Shown here one piece after another: positions 50,250 to 58,184 of a DNA stretch of 64,000 nucleotides. Source of the DNA: Micromonospora haikouensis. GTDB taxonomy: Bacteria > Actinomycetota > Actinomycetes > Mycobacteriales > Micromonosporaceae. The notes beneath the pieces were generated by a model. It saw only the letters and a program-made list of their open reading frames with translations, searched no databases and had not been told where the DNA came from. Every line of letters begins with the position of its first letter. Position 1 is the stretch's first letter. The stretch covers positions 1-64,000 of the forward strand of contig NZ_FMCW01000019.1 of assembly GCF_900091595.1 (NCBI RefSeq). The letters run 5' to 3'. A program made the position numbers and the translations under genes.

Positions 50250-50416
50250 CGGTCCCCAACGAGCAGGACGAGTTCGAGCGCATGAGGCTCGTTGAGCGGA
50301 TCGAGCGGGCGCGCGAACTGATCACGCAGTACGAGACTCATCAGGAGTTCTACCGCCGTCAGGTGGAAGACAGCCGGTACGAACTCGGTAAGCTGGACGA
50401 ACGGCTAGGAGGTTGA
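50246..50416 (+). CDS. Small coiled-coil protein, 56 aa
   Basis: ATG 50246 overlaps the GNAT stop (ATGA). The peptide is nearly all charged helix (FERMRLVERIERARELITQY and QVEDSRYELGKLDERLGG), a short coiled coil. No family is recognised. AGGAGG inside its last codons serves as ribosome site of the next small gene, supporting translational coupling. Confidence 0.65.
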   Translation: MTVPNEQDEFERMRLVERIERARELITQYETHQEFYRRQVEDSRYELGKLDERLGG

Positions 50417-50420
50417 GGCG

Positions 50421-50615
50421 ATGACGATGGACCCGCACGTTCAGGCACTCAACGACGCGCTGCGCAGCGAGCACGAGGGATGGATCGCGGAGGTCCAGCG
50501 CTGGGCGGACGAAGCCGCCGCCGCCGGTGACCACGAACGGCAGCGGCGTCACCTCGCCCACGTCGAGCGGCTCCGGGCGATGCCCTACCCCTGGGAGTCC
50601 GCACAAGCAGCATGA
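50421..50615 (+). CDS. Small hypothetical protein, 64 aa
   Basis: ATG 50421 follows AGGAGG at good spacing. The product (HVQALNDALRSEHEGWIAEV, then HERQRRHLAHVERLRAMPYP) is helical with a Trp-rich first half. It is the last gene of the GntR-GNAT set. Its function is unknown; similar small proteins accompany GntR genes in actinobacterial elements. Confidence 0.6.
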   Translation: MTMDPHVQALNDALRSEHEGWIAEVQRWADEAAAAGDHERQRRHLAHVERLRAMPYPWESAQAA

Positions 50616-50751
50616 GTCGCTGCGGCGCGCGGCAGCAAGGCGTTGCGTCACGACCACTCGGCGCTACTGTCCGACATCCGGGCGCAAGGGGTCCGCAAGC
50701 CGGCACTTTGCAAGCTGCACTTCAGGACACCAGCCGGTATGGTCCGGGCCT

Positions 50752-51270
50752 ATGGGACAGGAGATCGACGGTCCGACAGCCGTCCGGCAGGACGTCGCAC
50801 GATACTCGCTCCGCAGCAGCCTCCTCGTTCCCGCCTCCGCCGAACGGGCCTTCGCGGTCTTCACCGGCGCCCTCACCGACTGGTGGGTGCCGGAATACAC
50901 CTGGTCCGGGCCGGCCGAGCTGGTCGAGTTGGGCGTCGAGCCGCACGCCGGCGGCATGCTCTACGAGATCGGCCCGCACGGCTTCCGCGCCGACTGGGGC
51001 CGGGTGCTCACCTGGGATCCGCCCCGCCGCCTGGTGTTCGTCTGGCAGATCGGGCCCGACCGCGTGCCCGTCCCCGACCCGGCGCGGGCCAGCGAGGTGG
51101 AGGTGCTGTTCCTCCCCGAGGGCCCGGAGTGGACCCGGGTGGAGGTCGCGCACCGGCACTTCGACCGGCACGGCGCAGCCGCCGAGGGATACCGGGAGGC
51201 CCTCACCGCCGGCTGGCACGAGCTGCTGACCCGCTATCTCTCCTGCGTCCTGCACCCCCACGACAGCTGA
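50752..51270 (+). CDS. SRPBCC/AHSA1-type protein, 172 aa
   Basis: A START-like hydrophobic-pocket fold is indicated by SLLVPASAERAFAVFTGALT followed by DWWVPEYTWSG, later GRVLTWDPPRRLVFVWQIGP and WTRVEVAHRHFDRHG, ending GWHELLTRYLS. AHSA1-like proteins bind small hydrophobic ligands or act as chaperone cofactors. ATG 50752 is chosen as the first Met with domain alignment. It converges on the DUF2786 gene with a 2-nt gap. Confidence 0.88.
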   Translation: MGQEIDGPTAVRQDVARYSLRSSLLVPASAERAFAVFTGALTDWWVPEYTWSGPAELVELGVEPHAGGMLYEIGPHGFRADWGRVLTWDPPRRLVFVWQIGPDRVPVPDPARASEVEVLFLPEGPEWTRVEVAHRHFDRHGAAAEGYREALTAGWHELLTRYLSCVLHPHDS

Positions 51271-51272
51271 CG

Positions 51273-51980
51273 TCAGCGGGTGAGGCCCCGTGCCGGCCGG
51301 GCTGCGGGGGTCACCCCCCGGCCGCCGAGGTCCGCACTCCGCCCCGCCGCCGCGCCCGAGCCGAAGCCGGTGCCGGCGAGCCGCCTCGGCGCGGCCGTGC
51401 GCAGCCGGGGATAGACCTCGGCGACCCGACGCTGGACCCGGTCCGAGCGGTCGGCCAGCACGAGCGCGACGGAGGGGCCGCCCGAGTCGGCGACCGCGTC
51501 GGCCTCCGCCGCCGCCAGTCGCGCGCCGACCACCTGGGCGAACCCGGCGAGCCAGGACCGCCGGAACGCGGCCGGGTGCTCGCCCGCCGGGACCCCGGCG
51601 GCGGCCAGCCCATGCGCGGCCTGCACCAGCATCGAGGTGAAGAGCAGGTCGACCCGTTCCAGGTCGCTGGCGAAGCCGAACAGGTGCATCGCGAAGCCGT
51701 CGCCGTGCCGGCGGCGCACGCAGCGGCAGCGCAGCGGGTCGGCGACGGCCGCGAGCAGGCCGGCCTTGTCCCGGGCGTACGGGGCGACGACCTCGACCAC
51801 CCGGTCGCCGACCGGGTCGGTGGTCGGGTCGCGGGCCGCCAGCAGGGCCCGGTCCACGCCGTAGCGGGCGATCAGCTCGGTCGCCTTGGCGGTGAAGGCG
51901 GCCGACTCCTCGGGCGTGCAGGCCGGGTCCTCGGCCTTCGCCAGCAGCTTGCGCACCTTGGCGAGCATGGCCTGCGACAT
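51273..51980 (-). CDS. DUF2786-domain protein, 235 aa
   Basis: The N-terminal 40 residues (MLAKVRKLLAKAEDPACTPE and ESAAFTAKATELIARYGV) are the DUF2786 motif, a helical pair found in actinobacteria. The middle region (LRCRCVRRRHGDGFAMHLFG) and following helices are uncharacterised. The Gly/Ala-rich C-terminus is low-complexity. Function is unknown. The ATG is well defined. Confidence 0.85.
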   Translation of the reverse strand: MSQAMLAKVRKLLAKAEDPACTPEESAAFTAKATELIARYGVDRALLAARDPTTDPVGDRVVEVVAPYARDKAGLLAAVADPLRCRCVRRRHGDGFAMHLFGFASDLERVDLLFTSMLVQAAHGLAAAGVPAGEHPAAFRRSWLAGFAQVVGARLAAAEADAVADSGGPSVALVLADRSDRVQRRVAEVYPRLRTAAPRRLAGTGFGSGAAAGRSADLGGRGVTPAARPARGLTR

Positions 51981-52103
51981 GCCACCAGAGCTATCACACC
52001 GGTCCCGCCACGGCCGGGCCGACGCCGGGAAGATCGACCAGTATCATCGTCCCGGTCGGTCGGCCGTCCCACCCGGACGGTCAACAACCCGTTGGAGGCA
52101 CCC

Positions 52104-52538
52104 ATGTCGTCCCCGGTCGTCCGCCTGCTGTCCACCTCGACGGCCGCGGCCGTGTCGGCGCTCGCCCTCGCCGCCCCCGCCGCCGCCGCTCCCGCCCAGC
52201 CGCTGGTCGCCGGCAACCTCGCCGGCACGTACGCCACCTGCTACGGCGGCGCCGTGCGCTCGTACTTCCAGACCGGAAGCTGGGGCGGCGAGGCCGGCAC
52301 CTACCGGACCACCAGCCGCTGCGCGGACGTCAACGTCCGCAACGACAGCAGCTTCGGCACCCAGGCGTGCGTGGTCTTCGTCGACAAGACCAACAACTGC
52401 AACTACTGGACCTATCTCCCCGCGAAGTCGGGGTGGACGACGGTGGCCACCAACGTCCGCGACGGGGTGAACTTCCGGGTGCGCTTCCAGAACCTGCGCT
52501 ACGAGTACGAGCCGCTGATCGCGTACCACGCGTTCTGA
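52104..52538 (+). CDS. Secreted hypothetical protein, 144 aa
   Basis: A signal peptide (LLSTSTAAAVSALALAAPAA, ending AAPAQ near residue 32) precedes a Tyr/Thr/Asn-rich beta domain with four cysteines (TCYGGAVRS, RCADVNV, ACVVFVD, NCNYWTY) that probably form two disulfides. It resembles small actinobacterial secreted proteins of unknown function. GTTGGAGG precedes ATG 52104. A hairpin follows the stop. Confidence 0.75.
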   Translation: MSSPVVRLLSTSTAAAVSALALAAPAAAAPAQPLVAGNLAGTYATCYGGAVRSYFQTGSWGGEAGTYRTTSRCADVNVRNDSSFGTQACVVFVDKTNNCNYWTYLPAKSGWTTVATNVRDGVNFRVRFQNLRYEYEPLIAYHAF

Positions 52539-52543
52539 CCGGC

Positions 52544-52582
52544 GACGCCCGACGCCCGGCCCCCGGGTCGGGGTCGGGCGTC
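52544..52582. terminator. Bidirectional hairpin
   Basis: GACGCCCGAC (52544-52553) pairs with GTCGGGCGTC (52573-52582), with more pairing inside. It ends the secreted-protein gene and overlaps the last codon of the convergent gene. Confidence 0.7.
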
Positions 52583-52970
52583 AGCCGGCCCGGCTGCGCA
52601 GGGTGGCCACCGTCGAGCCGGCGAGGGTGAGCAGGCAGTCCGGCAGCAGGCCGTCGGCGACCGCCGCGCCGAAGAGCGCCTCCCCCGTGTCGGCGTCGGC
52701 GTTGGCGTACGCGCTGACGAAGCGCGCCACCCAGCGGGTGTCGTAGCCCGCCTCGTCGATGCCGGGGAAGTCCAGCGCCGCGCCGCCGGGGGCGGGCACG
52801 TCCCCGACCATGGTGGCAGCGAGGCACCAGGCCACCCCGTACGCTCCGGCGAGGCCGGCCCGGTCGACCACCTTGTCGAAGGTGCCCACCACCGCGTCGC
52901 CGTCGCCGGCGAGGGCGGAGTGGAGCACGGCGGTCGCGTCGTCCAGCGTCTGCTGCGGTACGTCCGTCAC
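52581..52970 (-). CDS. Hypothetical protein, 129 aa
   Basis: The frame gives a helical protein (QQTLDDATAVLHSALAGDGD, WCLAATMVGDVPAPGGAALD, FVSAYANADADTGEALFGAA). No family is recognised. GTG 52970 is preferred; a start further upstream would include low-quality sequence. The gene is divergent from the binding-protein gene at 53140, with a 169-nt gap. Confidence 0.6.
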   Translation of the reverse strand: MTDVPQQTLDDATAVLHSALAGDGDAVVGTFDKVVDRAGLAGAYGVAWCLAATMVGDVPAPGGAALDFPGIDEAGYDTRWVARFVSAYANADADTGEALFGAAVADGLLPDCLLTLAGSTVATLRSRAG

Positions 52971-53139
52971 CCGCCGAACTGTACGTCCGGTGGTCAAGCG
53001 GTGACCACCCGAGAGCGCGCGCCCCGTGACCGTCCGTGCGTCGCCGGGGCTAGCTGGGGTTTGACCCTCCTCCACGGTCCCGCCGATCAGCCAGGCACGC
53101 TAATGTGCGCAGCGGACCTTTCCCGGAGGAAGGACGACC

Positions 53140-54483
53140 ATGCTCGTATCACCCGGCTCGCGCGTCGCCGCACTGGCGGCGTGCGGGGCGCTGCTCCTCG
53201 CCGGCGCCGGCTGCGGCGCCGACAAGTCCGAGGAGGCGACCACCACCCCACAGGTCCGCCTCTACGGCAGCGACGGCAACATGACCAACGCGTACGCTGC
53301 GGAATTCAAGGAGCGCGCCGACCTGCTCGACGGCATGAAGGGCACGACCCCGCTCACGCCGTTGCCGGAGGCCTTCAAGAACCGGCTCCGCGCCGTCGAC
53401 CCGAAACTGACGGACTATCTCTACTCCGCCGAGTCGTACGACGCCGTCGTGATCAGCGCCCTGGCCGCGCAGTTGGCCGGCAGCACCGATCCGGCAGCGA
53501 TCGCCAAGCAGATCGTCGGCGTCACCAACAACGGCGAGCGGTGCGAGAAGCCGGCGGAATGCCTGCGGCTGGCGCGGAACGGGCGGGACATCGAGTACCG
53601 GGGTGTTTCGCTCAACCGGGCCGGGTTCACCGATGCCGGTGAGCCGGCCACCGCCAGCTACGCCACCCTGACCTTCGGCGAGGAGAAGCTCGACGACGGC
53701 AAGACCGAGTTCGTCGGCGCCGGCGACGAGTCTGCGGCGAGCACCAAGAACCCGCCCCGGTCGCACCGGCAGGACAGCGGCAAGGTCCCCTCGGCGCCCC
53801 TGGTCCTCGGCGGCCTGCTGCCGCGCACCGGCGACCTGGCCATCGCGTACCCGCCGCTGGCCGCCGGGGCCGCGCTCGCCCTCAAGGAGATCAACGCCGC
53901 GGGCGGCGTGCTCGGCGAGGACGTGCGCTGGGTCGACGGGGACGACGGCACCAACCCGGCCGTGGCGAAGGAGACGGTGGAGAAGCACATCGCCGACGGC
54001 GTGCACGTCATCATCGGCGCGGGCGCGTCGGGCATCTCCCGGGCCGTCCTGCCGGACGTGGTGGCCGCCGGCCTGGTGCTCTTCTCGCCGTCCAACACCG
54101 ATGCCGGGCTGACCTCGGTCGAGGACAAGGGGCTCTACTTCCGCACCGCCCCTCCGGACAGCCTCCAGGGGCGGGCGCTGGCCGACGTGATCCTGCGCGA
54201 CGGGCCGCACCGGATCGCCCTGGTCGCCCGGAAGGACTCCTACGGCGAGGGCCTCCAGGAGAACGTCCGTGCCGAGCTGGAGCGGGCCGGCATCGACGGC
54301 GACCGGGTGAAGCTGCTGACGTACGAGCCACCGGCCGACGCGAAGGCCCCGCCGCTGGACTTCACCGCCGGGGCCCGCGAGATCAAGGAGTACGGCGCGG
54401 ACGCCGTGCTGGTCATCGGCTTCGGCGAGTCCGCGCAGGTGATCCGGGCGCTGGCCGACTCCGGGGTGCAGATCCGGCACTGA
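53140..54483 (+). CDS. Branched-chain amino-acid-type binding lipoprotein with permuted lobes, 447 aa
   Basis: A signal peptide with lipobox LAGAGC (Cys25) gives a lipoprotein. In LivJ-type proteins the order is an N-terminal lobe (start of IGxxxPxTG) and then a second lobe (YGTDG...GVTxGGExC). Here residues about 39-190 are the second lobe: VRLYGSDGNMTNAYAAEFKE, then YDAVVISALAAQLAGSTDPA and ERCEKPAECLRL. Residues about 219-447 are the first: APLVLGGLLPRTGDLAIAYP, AAGAALALKEINAAGGVLGE, LVARKDSYGEGLQENV and DAVLVIGFGESAQVIRALAD. The protein ends GVQIRH, where a normal protein would continue into LYGSDG. The gene is a stand-alone unit without permeases. GGAGGAAGG precedes the ATG. Confidence 0.85.
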   Translation: MLVSPGSRVAALAACGALLLAGAGCGADKSEEATTTPQVRLYGSDGNMTNAYAAEFKERADLLDGMKGTTPLTPLPEAFKNRLRAVDPKLTDYLYSAESYDAVVISALAAQLAGSTDPAAIAKQIVGVTNNGERCEKPAECLRLARNGRDIEYRGVSLNRAGFTDAGEPATASYATLTFGEEKLDDGKTEFVGAGDESAASTKNPPRSHRQDSGKVPSAPLVLGGLLPRTGDLAIAYPPLAAGAALALKEINAAGGVLGEDVRWVDGDDGTNPAVAKETVEKHIADGVHVIIGAGASGISRAVLPDVVAAGLVLFSPSNTDAGLTSVEDKGLYFRTAPPDSLQGRALADVILRDGPHRIALVARKDSYGEGLQENVRAELERAGIDGDRVKLLTYEPPADAKAPPLDFTAGAREIKEYGADAVLVIGFGESAQVIRALADSGVQIRH

Positions 54484-54550
54484 ACCGACCTGGTCCGAGC
54501 GGCGGCCGCCCCACGATCCTCGCGGGACGGCCGCCGACTCGCGGCTCGCG

Positions 54551-55294
54551 TCAACGGTCCCGGCGGCGCTCCAGGAACTCGGTCATCCGCCGCCGCTTCT
54601 CCTCGTCCTCGAACAGCACCGCCTGGCTGACCAGGTCGAGGTGCGGGTGGGCGGCCGGGGGCGCGTCCACGGCCAGCTTGGTCAGCCGCAGCGCCAGCGC
54701 GGACCCCTTCGCCATCTCGTCGAGCAGCCCGTGCGCGGTGGGCAGCAGCTCGGCCGGCTCGTCGACCACCCGGTTGACCAGGCCGATCCGCAGCGCCTCG
54801 GCGGCGTCCACCCGGCGGCCGGTGAAGAGCAGTTCCTTGGCGAGGGCCTCGCCGACGAGCGCCGGCAGCCGGTGGGTCGCGCCCGCGCCGGCCAGGATGC
54901 CCAACCGCACCTCGGGCTGCCCGAACACGGCGCGGGCCGTGCACAGCCGCAGGTCGCACGCGTACGCCAGCTCGGCCCCGCCGCCCAGCGCCGGCCCGTC
55001 CACGGCGGCGACGGTGGGCATCGGCAACGCCCGGACCCGGGCGAACACCGCCGAGTTGATCGCGGCGAGCGCGTCGAGCCGGCCGCGCTCGCGGAGCTGG
55101 CCGATGTCCGCCCCGCCCGCGAAGATCCCCTCGGTGCCGCCGGTGAGCAGCAGCAGCCGGGGCCGGGCCTCCAGCTCGGCGCAGACGGCGTGCAGCTCGG
55201 CGACCAGGTCGGCGTCGATCGCGTTGCGCTTCTCCGGCCGGTCGAGCGTCACCACGAGCCGGTCGGGGCGCTCCTCGACGCGCAGCCCGCTCAT
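54551..55294 (-). CDS. Enoyl-CoA hydratase, 247 aa
   Basis: Crotonase motifs include LVVTLDRPEKRNAIDADLVA, oxyanion-hole strand GIFAGGADIGQLRERG, VDGPALGGGAELAYACDLRL and RAVFGQPEVRLGILAGAGAT, where the two active-site Glu residues lie. The C-terminal helices end FLERRRDR. ATG 55294 overlaps the stop of the 3-hydroxyacyl-CoA dehydrogenase by four bases. Together the two form a split fatty-acid oxidation unit (hydration then oxidation). Confidence 0.92.
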   Translation of the reverse strand: MSGLRVEERPDRLVVTLDRPEKRNAIDADLVAELHAVCAELEARPRLLLLTGGTEGIFAGGADIGQLRERGRLDALAAINSAVFARVRALPMPTVAAVDGPALGGGAELAYACDLRLCTARAVFGQPEVRLGILAGAGATHRLPALVGEALAKELLFTGRRVDAAEALRIGLVNRVVDEPAELLPTAHGLLDEMAKGSALALRLTKLAVDAPPAAHPHLDLVSQAVLFEDEEKRRRMTEFLERRRDR

Positions 55295-56148
55295 CGCCTG
55301 CCGCCCTCGTCCCAGTGGTAGAAGCCCTGCCCGGACTTCCGGCCCAGCTTCCCCTCGGCGACCATCTGCTCCAGCAGTGGCGGCGGCGCGAACCGGTCCC
55401 CGTACGCGGCCTGGAGGGTGCGGGCGATGTCGAGCCGGACGTCCAGCCCCACCAGGTCGGTCAGCTCCAGCGGGCCGACCGGGTGCCGGTAGCCGAGCAC
55501 CATGGCCTTGTCGATGTCGGCGGGGCTGGCCACCCCGTCGGCGACCATCCGGATCGCCTCCAGGCCCAGGGTCACCCCGAGCCGGGAGGTGGCGAAGCCG
55601 GGCATGTCGCGTACGACGACGGGGTCCTTGCCCAGCCGGCCGGCGAGCGCGACGGCCGCCGCGGTGGTCTCGTCGGCGGTGGCCGGGCCCACCACGATTT
55701 CCAGCAGCGCCATGGCCCAGACGGGGTTGAAGAAGTGCAGGCCGAGGAAGCGTTCGGGCCGGTCCAGCCTGGCGGCCAGCTCGGCGATGGCGATGCTGGA
55801 CGTGTTGCTGCCGAGCAGCGCGGGGCGCAGGGCGGCGGCGTCGCGCAGCACCGCCCGCTTGAGGTCGAGCCGCTCGGGGACGGCCTCCACCACCACGTCC
55901 GGCTCGGCCGCGACCTCGCCGAGGGACGGGCGCAGCGTCAACCGTTCCCGGTTGGCCGCCGCCGCGTCGGCGGTGAGCTTGCCGCGCTGCACCGCCCGCT
56001 CCCACAGCTCGCCCAGCCGCGCCCCGGCGGCGGTGGCCCGGCCCGGGTCGACCTCCACCAGCTCGACGCGGTATCCCGCGCCGGCCGCCACGTAGGCGAT
56101 GCCGAGGCCCATCGTGCCGGCCCCGACGACGACGAACCGACCGCTCAT
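55291..56148 (-). CDS. 3-hydroxyacyl-CoA dehydrogenase, 285 aa
   Basis: The NAD-binding fold starts RFVVVGAGTMGLGIAYVAAG, the catalytic region has EAVPERLDLKRAVL and LLGSNTSSIAIAELA, with LGLHFFNPVWAMALLEIV carrying the catalytic His. The C-terminal domain ends GRKSGQGFYHWDEGG. It oxidises 3-hydroxyacyl-CoA in fatty-acid breakdown. GAGGAGACG precedes ATG 56148. It is cotranscribed with the enoyl-CoA hydratase. Confidence 0.93.
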   Translation of the reverse strand: MSGRFVVVGAGTMGLGIAYVAAGAGYRVELVEVDPGRATAAGARLGELWERAVQRGKLTADAAAANRERLTLRPSLGEVAAEPDVVVEAVPERLDLKRAVLRDAAALRPALLGSNTSSIAIAELAARLDRPERFLGLHFFNPVWAMALLEIVVGPATADETTAAAVALAGRLGKDPVVVRDMPGFATSRLGVTLGLEAIRMVADGVASPADIDKAMVLGYRHPVGPLELTDLVGLDVRLDIARTLQAAYGDRFAPPPLLEQMVAEGKLGRKSGQGFYHWDEGGRR

Positions 56149-56309
56149 GACGTCTCCTCGCTCCGCCCGGCACGCGGGGTCTCCGCCGCGCCGGGGCGCT
56201 CGCTGCACTGGCTCATGGGTGCGACCCTATGCAGCACCGCCACCCGGCGGATGCGTGGGGGCGCGTCGATCCGGGTAAGGACGGCCGTCAACCGAGGGAA
56301 GGACCCGAC

Positions 56310-56597
56310 ATGAGCCAGGCACCGGAGAGTGTGGAGACCAACGAGACCGTGGAGACCCGGGGCGACGAGCGGGTCGACCTGCTCCGCGCGGACACCAACA
56401 ACGACGGCAAGACCGACGTCTGGGTGGTCGACACCGACGGTGACGGCCGGGCCGACCTGTTCCAGTTCGACACCGACGGTGACGGCAAGGTGGACATCAC
56501 GATGGTCGACCTCGACGAGGACGGCACCCCTGACGAGGTCGTCGACGGCGACGGCGGTCTCCCGCCGGAGCCGCTCCCTCCGACCGTCCAGGTCTGA
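56310..56597 (+). CDS. Calcium-repeat protein (DxDxDG motifs), 95 aa
   Basis: Four consecutive repeats of the form DxDxDGxxD are visible: ADTNNDGKTDVWVVD, DTDGDGRADLFQFD, DTDGDGKVDITMVD and DLDEDGTPDEVVD. The loops resemble EF-hand or thrombospondin type 3/dockerin calcium loops. There is no signal peptide, so the protein is probably cytosolic or exported by another route. Function is unknown. AGGGAAGG precedes ATG 56310. Its stop lies inside hairpin repeat copy 2. Confidence 0.8.
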   Translation: MSQAPESVETNETVETRGDERVDLLRADTNNDGKTDVWVVDTDGDGRADLFQFDTDGDGKVDITMVDLDEDGTPDEVVDGDGGLPPEPLPPTVQV

Positions 56598-56659
56598 GGT
56601 GTAAGGAGGGGCCCCTTGTTAACGCATTCTGTTGTACAGGGGGCCCCTGCAAACACCTC
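56596..56659. repeat. Dispersed hairpin repeat, copy 2
   Basis: Outer arms GAGGTGT (56596-56602) and ACACCTC (56653-56659) and inner arms AGGGGCCCCTTGT/ACAGGGGGCCCCT enclose the loop TTAACGCATTCTGTTGTAC. The loop matches the copy at 39885 in inverse orientation. It overlaps the stop of the calcium-repeat gene and that of the convergent methyltransferase, and probably terminates both. Confidence 0.8.
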
Positions 56660-57446
56660 AGCCCGTGAGCGTCAGCGTCGCCAGGTAGTACGGGTCGTCC
56701 CGGTCGTCCACGTCGGCGAGCCGCCACGGGGTGCCGCGTACGAGGTCGGCCAGCTCGGCCACCGAGCAGACCAGGTAGTCGAACCACTCGGTGCCCAGCT
56801 CGCGGTAGCGCAGGCGAAGCCGAAGCTGCCCGCCGAGCCGGCCGCGCCGCCGGTTGCGCTCGTGGTAGCCGGTGTGCACGGGGTCGCTGGTGCCGTACGG
56901 GTCGGTGCCGTGGGCGATGACCTGCGCTCCGGGCCGGGCGAGCGCGGCCAGCGCGGCGAGGAACGCCGGTGCCCGGCCCCGCCCCTCGATCAGGCCGAGG
57001 TTGTTGCCGAGCAGCAGGAAGGTGTCGTACCGCCGGCCGTCGGCGACGTGCTGGTCGACCGTGCCGTGCACCAGGTCGCGTACGCCGCGCCGCCGGCACA
57101 CCTTCAGCGCGCCGAGCGAGGTGTCCAGCCCGGTCACGGGCACGCCGCGCTCCTGGAGCAGCAGCGCGATCCGGCCGGCGCCGACGCCGACGTCCAGCGT
57201 CTCGCCGCGCACCCGGTCCACGGCCCGGTGGTCGTACGGCTGCCAGTCCCCGGGCCCGGCCAGGTAGTGGGCGGCGGGGGCGCCGTTGATCAGGCCGTCG
57301 TCCCGCTCGATGACCTCGATGACCGGGCGGGGCAGGCGCCCCCCGGCCAGCGGCCGGGCACCCACCCCGCTCTGCACGGCGAGCGCGTCGCGCAGCAGCT
57401 CGCCGAAGACGTCGCCGATCCTGGGTTCCCCGGTCACATGGTTCAC
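56658..57446 (-). CDS. SAM-dependent methyltransferase, class I, 262 aa
   Basis: The SAM-binding motif I is GETLDVGVGAGRIALLLQER, motif II VTGLDTSLGALKVCRRRG, and the following strand YDTFLLLGNNLGLIEGRGRA. It resembles Methyltransf_11/25-type small-molecule methylases; the substrate is unknown. It is divergent from the F420-type oxidoreductase gene at 57491 (44-nt gap). ATG 57446 is the first in frame with good alignment. Confidence 0.87.
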   Translation of the reverse strand: MNHVTGEPRIGDVFGELLRDALAVQSGVGARPLAGGRLPRPVIEVIERDDGLINGAPAAHYLAGPGDWQPYDHRAVDRVRGETLDVGVGAGRIALLLQERGVPVTGLDTSLGALKVCRRRGVRDLVHGTVDQHVADGRRYDTFLLLGNNLGLIEGRGRAPAFLAALAALARPGAQVIAHGTDPYGTSDPVHTGYHERNRRRGRLGGQLRLRLRYRELGTEWFDYLVCSVAELADLVRGTPWRLADVDDRDDPYYLATLTLTG

Positions 57447-57490
57447 GCTATCCCCGCTGCCTGACGTCCGCTCGGTCGTATCCTGGCGGC

Positions 57491-57901
57491 GTGACCACCT
57501 TGGACCGGCTGGGCGCCGAGAAGTACGTGCTGTTGACCACGTTCCGCAAGGACGGGCGGCCGGTGCCCACGCCGGTGTGGGTGGTCCGCGACGGTGACGC
57601 GCTCGCCGCGTGGACCGTCGCCGACTCGGGCAAGGTGAAGCGGATCCGGCGCAGCGGCGAGGTCACGGTCGCGCCCTGCGACGTGCGGGGCCGCCCGCAC
57701 GGTGCGGCGGTGCCCGGCCGGGCGGCCATCTGCGATCCGGCGCAGACCCGCCGGATCCGCGAGTTGCTGAAGCAGAAGTATCGGCTGGTGGGCCGCCTCA
57801 GCCTGCTGGGCAGCCGGCTGCGCCGGGGCGAGGGCGGCACGGTGGGCATCCGGGTGATCCTCACCGAGGGGGCCGCACCCGGGGACGAGGGGGCCCGGTG
57901 A
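57491..57901 (+). CDS. PPOX-class F420-dependent oxidoreductase, 136 aa
   Basis: The split-barrel flavin/deazaflavin fold is seen in KYVLLTTFRKDGRPVPTPVW followed by VVRDGDALAAWTVADSGKVK (F420 phosphate contact, GKxxR region), and EVTVAPCDVRGRPHG. These proteins reduce diverse substrates with F420 or FMN. GTG 57491 is the start with a weak ribosome site. A strong terminator follows at 57914. Confidence 0.87.
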   Translation: MTTLDRLGAEKYVLLTTFRKDGRPVPTPVWVVRDGDALAAWTVADSGKVKRIRRSGEVTVAPCDVRGRPHGAAVPGRAAICDPAQTRRIRELLKQKYRLVGRLSLLGSRLRRGEGGTVGIRVILTEGAAPGDEGAR

Positions 57902-57913
57902 CGGGGGCCGGAC

Positions 57914-57956
57914 ACGGATCAGGGGCGGCAGAATCGCTCTGCCACCCCTGATCCGT
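57914..57956. terminator. Strong bidirectional terminator
   Basis: ACGGATCAGGGG (57914-57925) pairs with CCCCTGATCCGT (57945-57956), and the inner GGCAGA/TCTGCC stem continues after one mismatch over a 5-nt loop. It separates the convergent oxidoreductase and bldC genes. Confidence 0.85.
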
Positions 57957-57974
57957 ACGTCTGAAGGAACTGGC

Positions 57975-58184
57975 TCAGTCGCCTTGGCGTTGCTGGGGGA
58001 TCTGCCCCTGCAGCAGGGCGCGAACCTCCGACTCGCGGTAACGGCGGTGGCCGCCCAGGGTGCGGATGGCGCTGAGCTTGCCAGCCTTGGCCCACCGGGT
58101 CACCGTCTTCGGGTCGACACGGAACATCGACGCCACCTCGGCCGGTGTGAGCAGCGGCTCCGGTTCGTGCGTTCGCGATGCCAT
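57975..58184 (-). CDS. bldC: BldC developmental regulator, 69 aa
   Basis: The sequence is almost the textbook BldC: EPLLTPAEVASMFRVDPKTV, then TRWAKAGKLSAIRTLGGHRR and YRESEVRALLQGQIPQQR. It is a MerR-like DNA-binding protein that oligomerises on direct repeats and delays sporulation in Streptomyces. ATG 58184 has GGAGGAGTG upstream; a longer frame to 58247 is less likely. The AT-richer DNA just upstream (58250-58380) should hold its promoter. Confidence 0.95.
   Translation of the reverse strand: MASRTHEPEPLLTPAEVASMFRVDPKTVTRWAKAGKLSAIRTLGGHRRYRESEVRALLQGQIPQQRQGD

Noticed and set aside
48194..50751. Duplicate of the tRNA-Phe 3' end as a right attachment site
   Set aside because: I did not notice a second copy of the tRNA 3' end in or after the island, so no attachment site is claimed.
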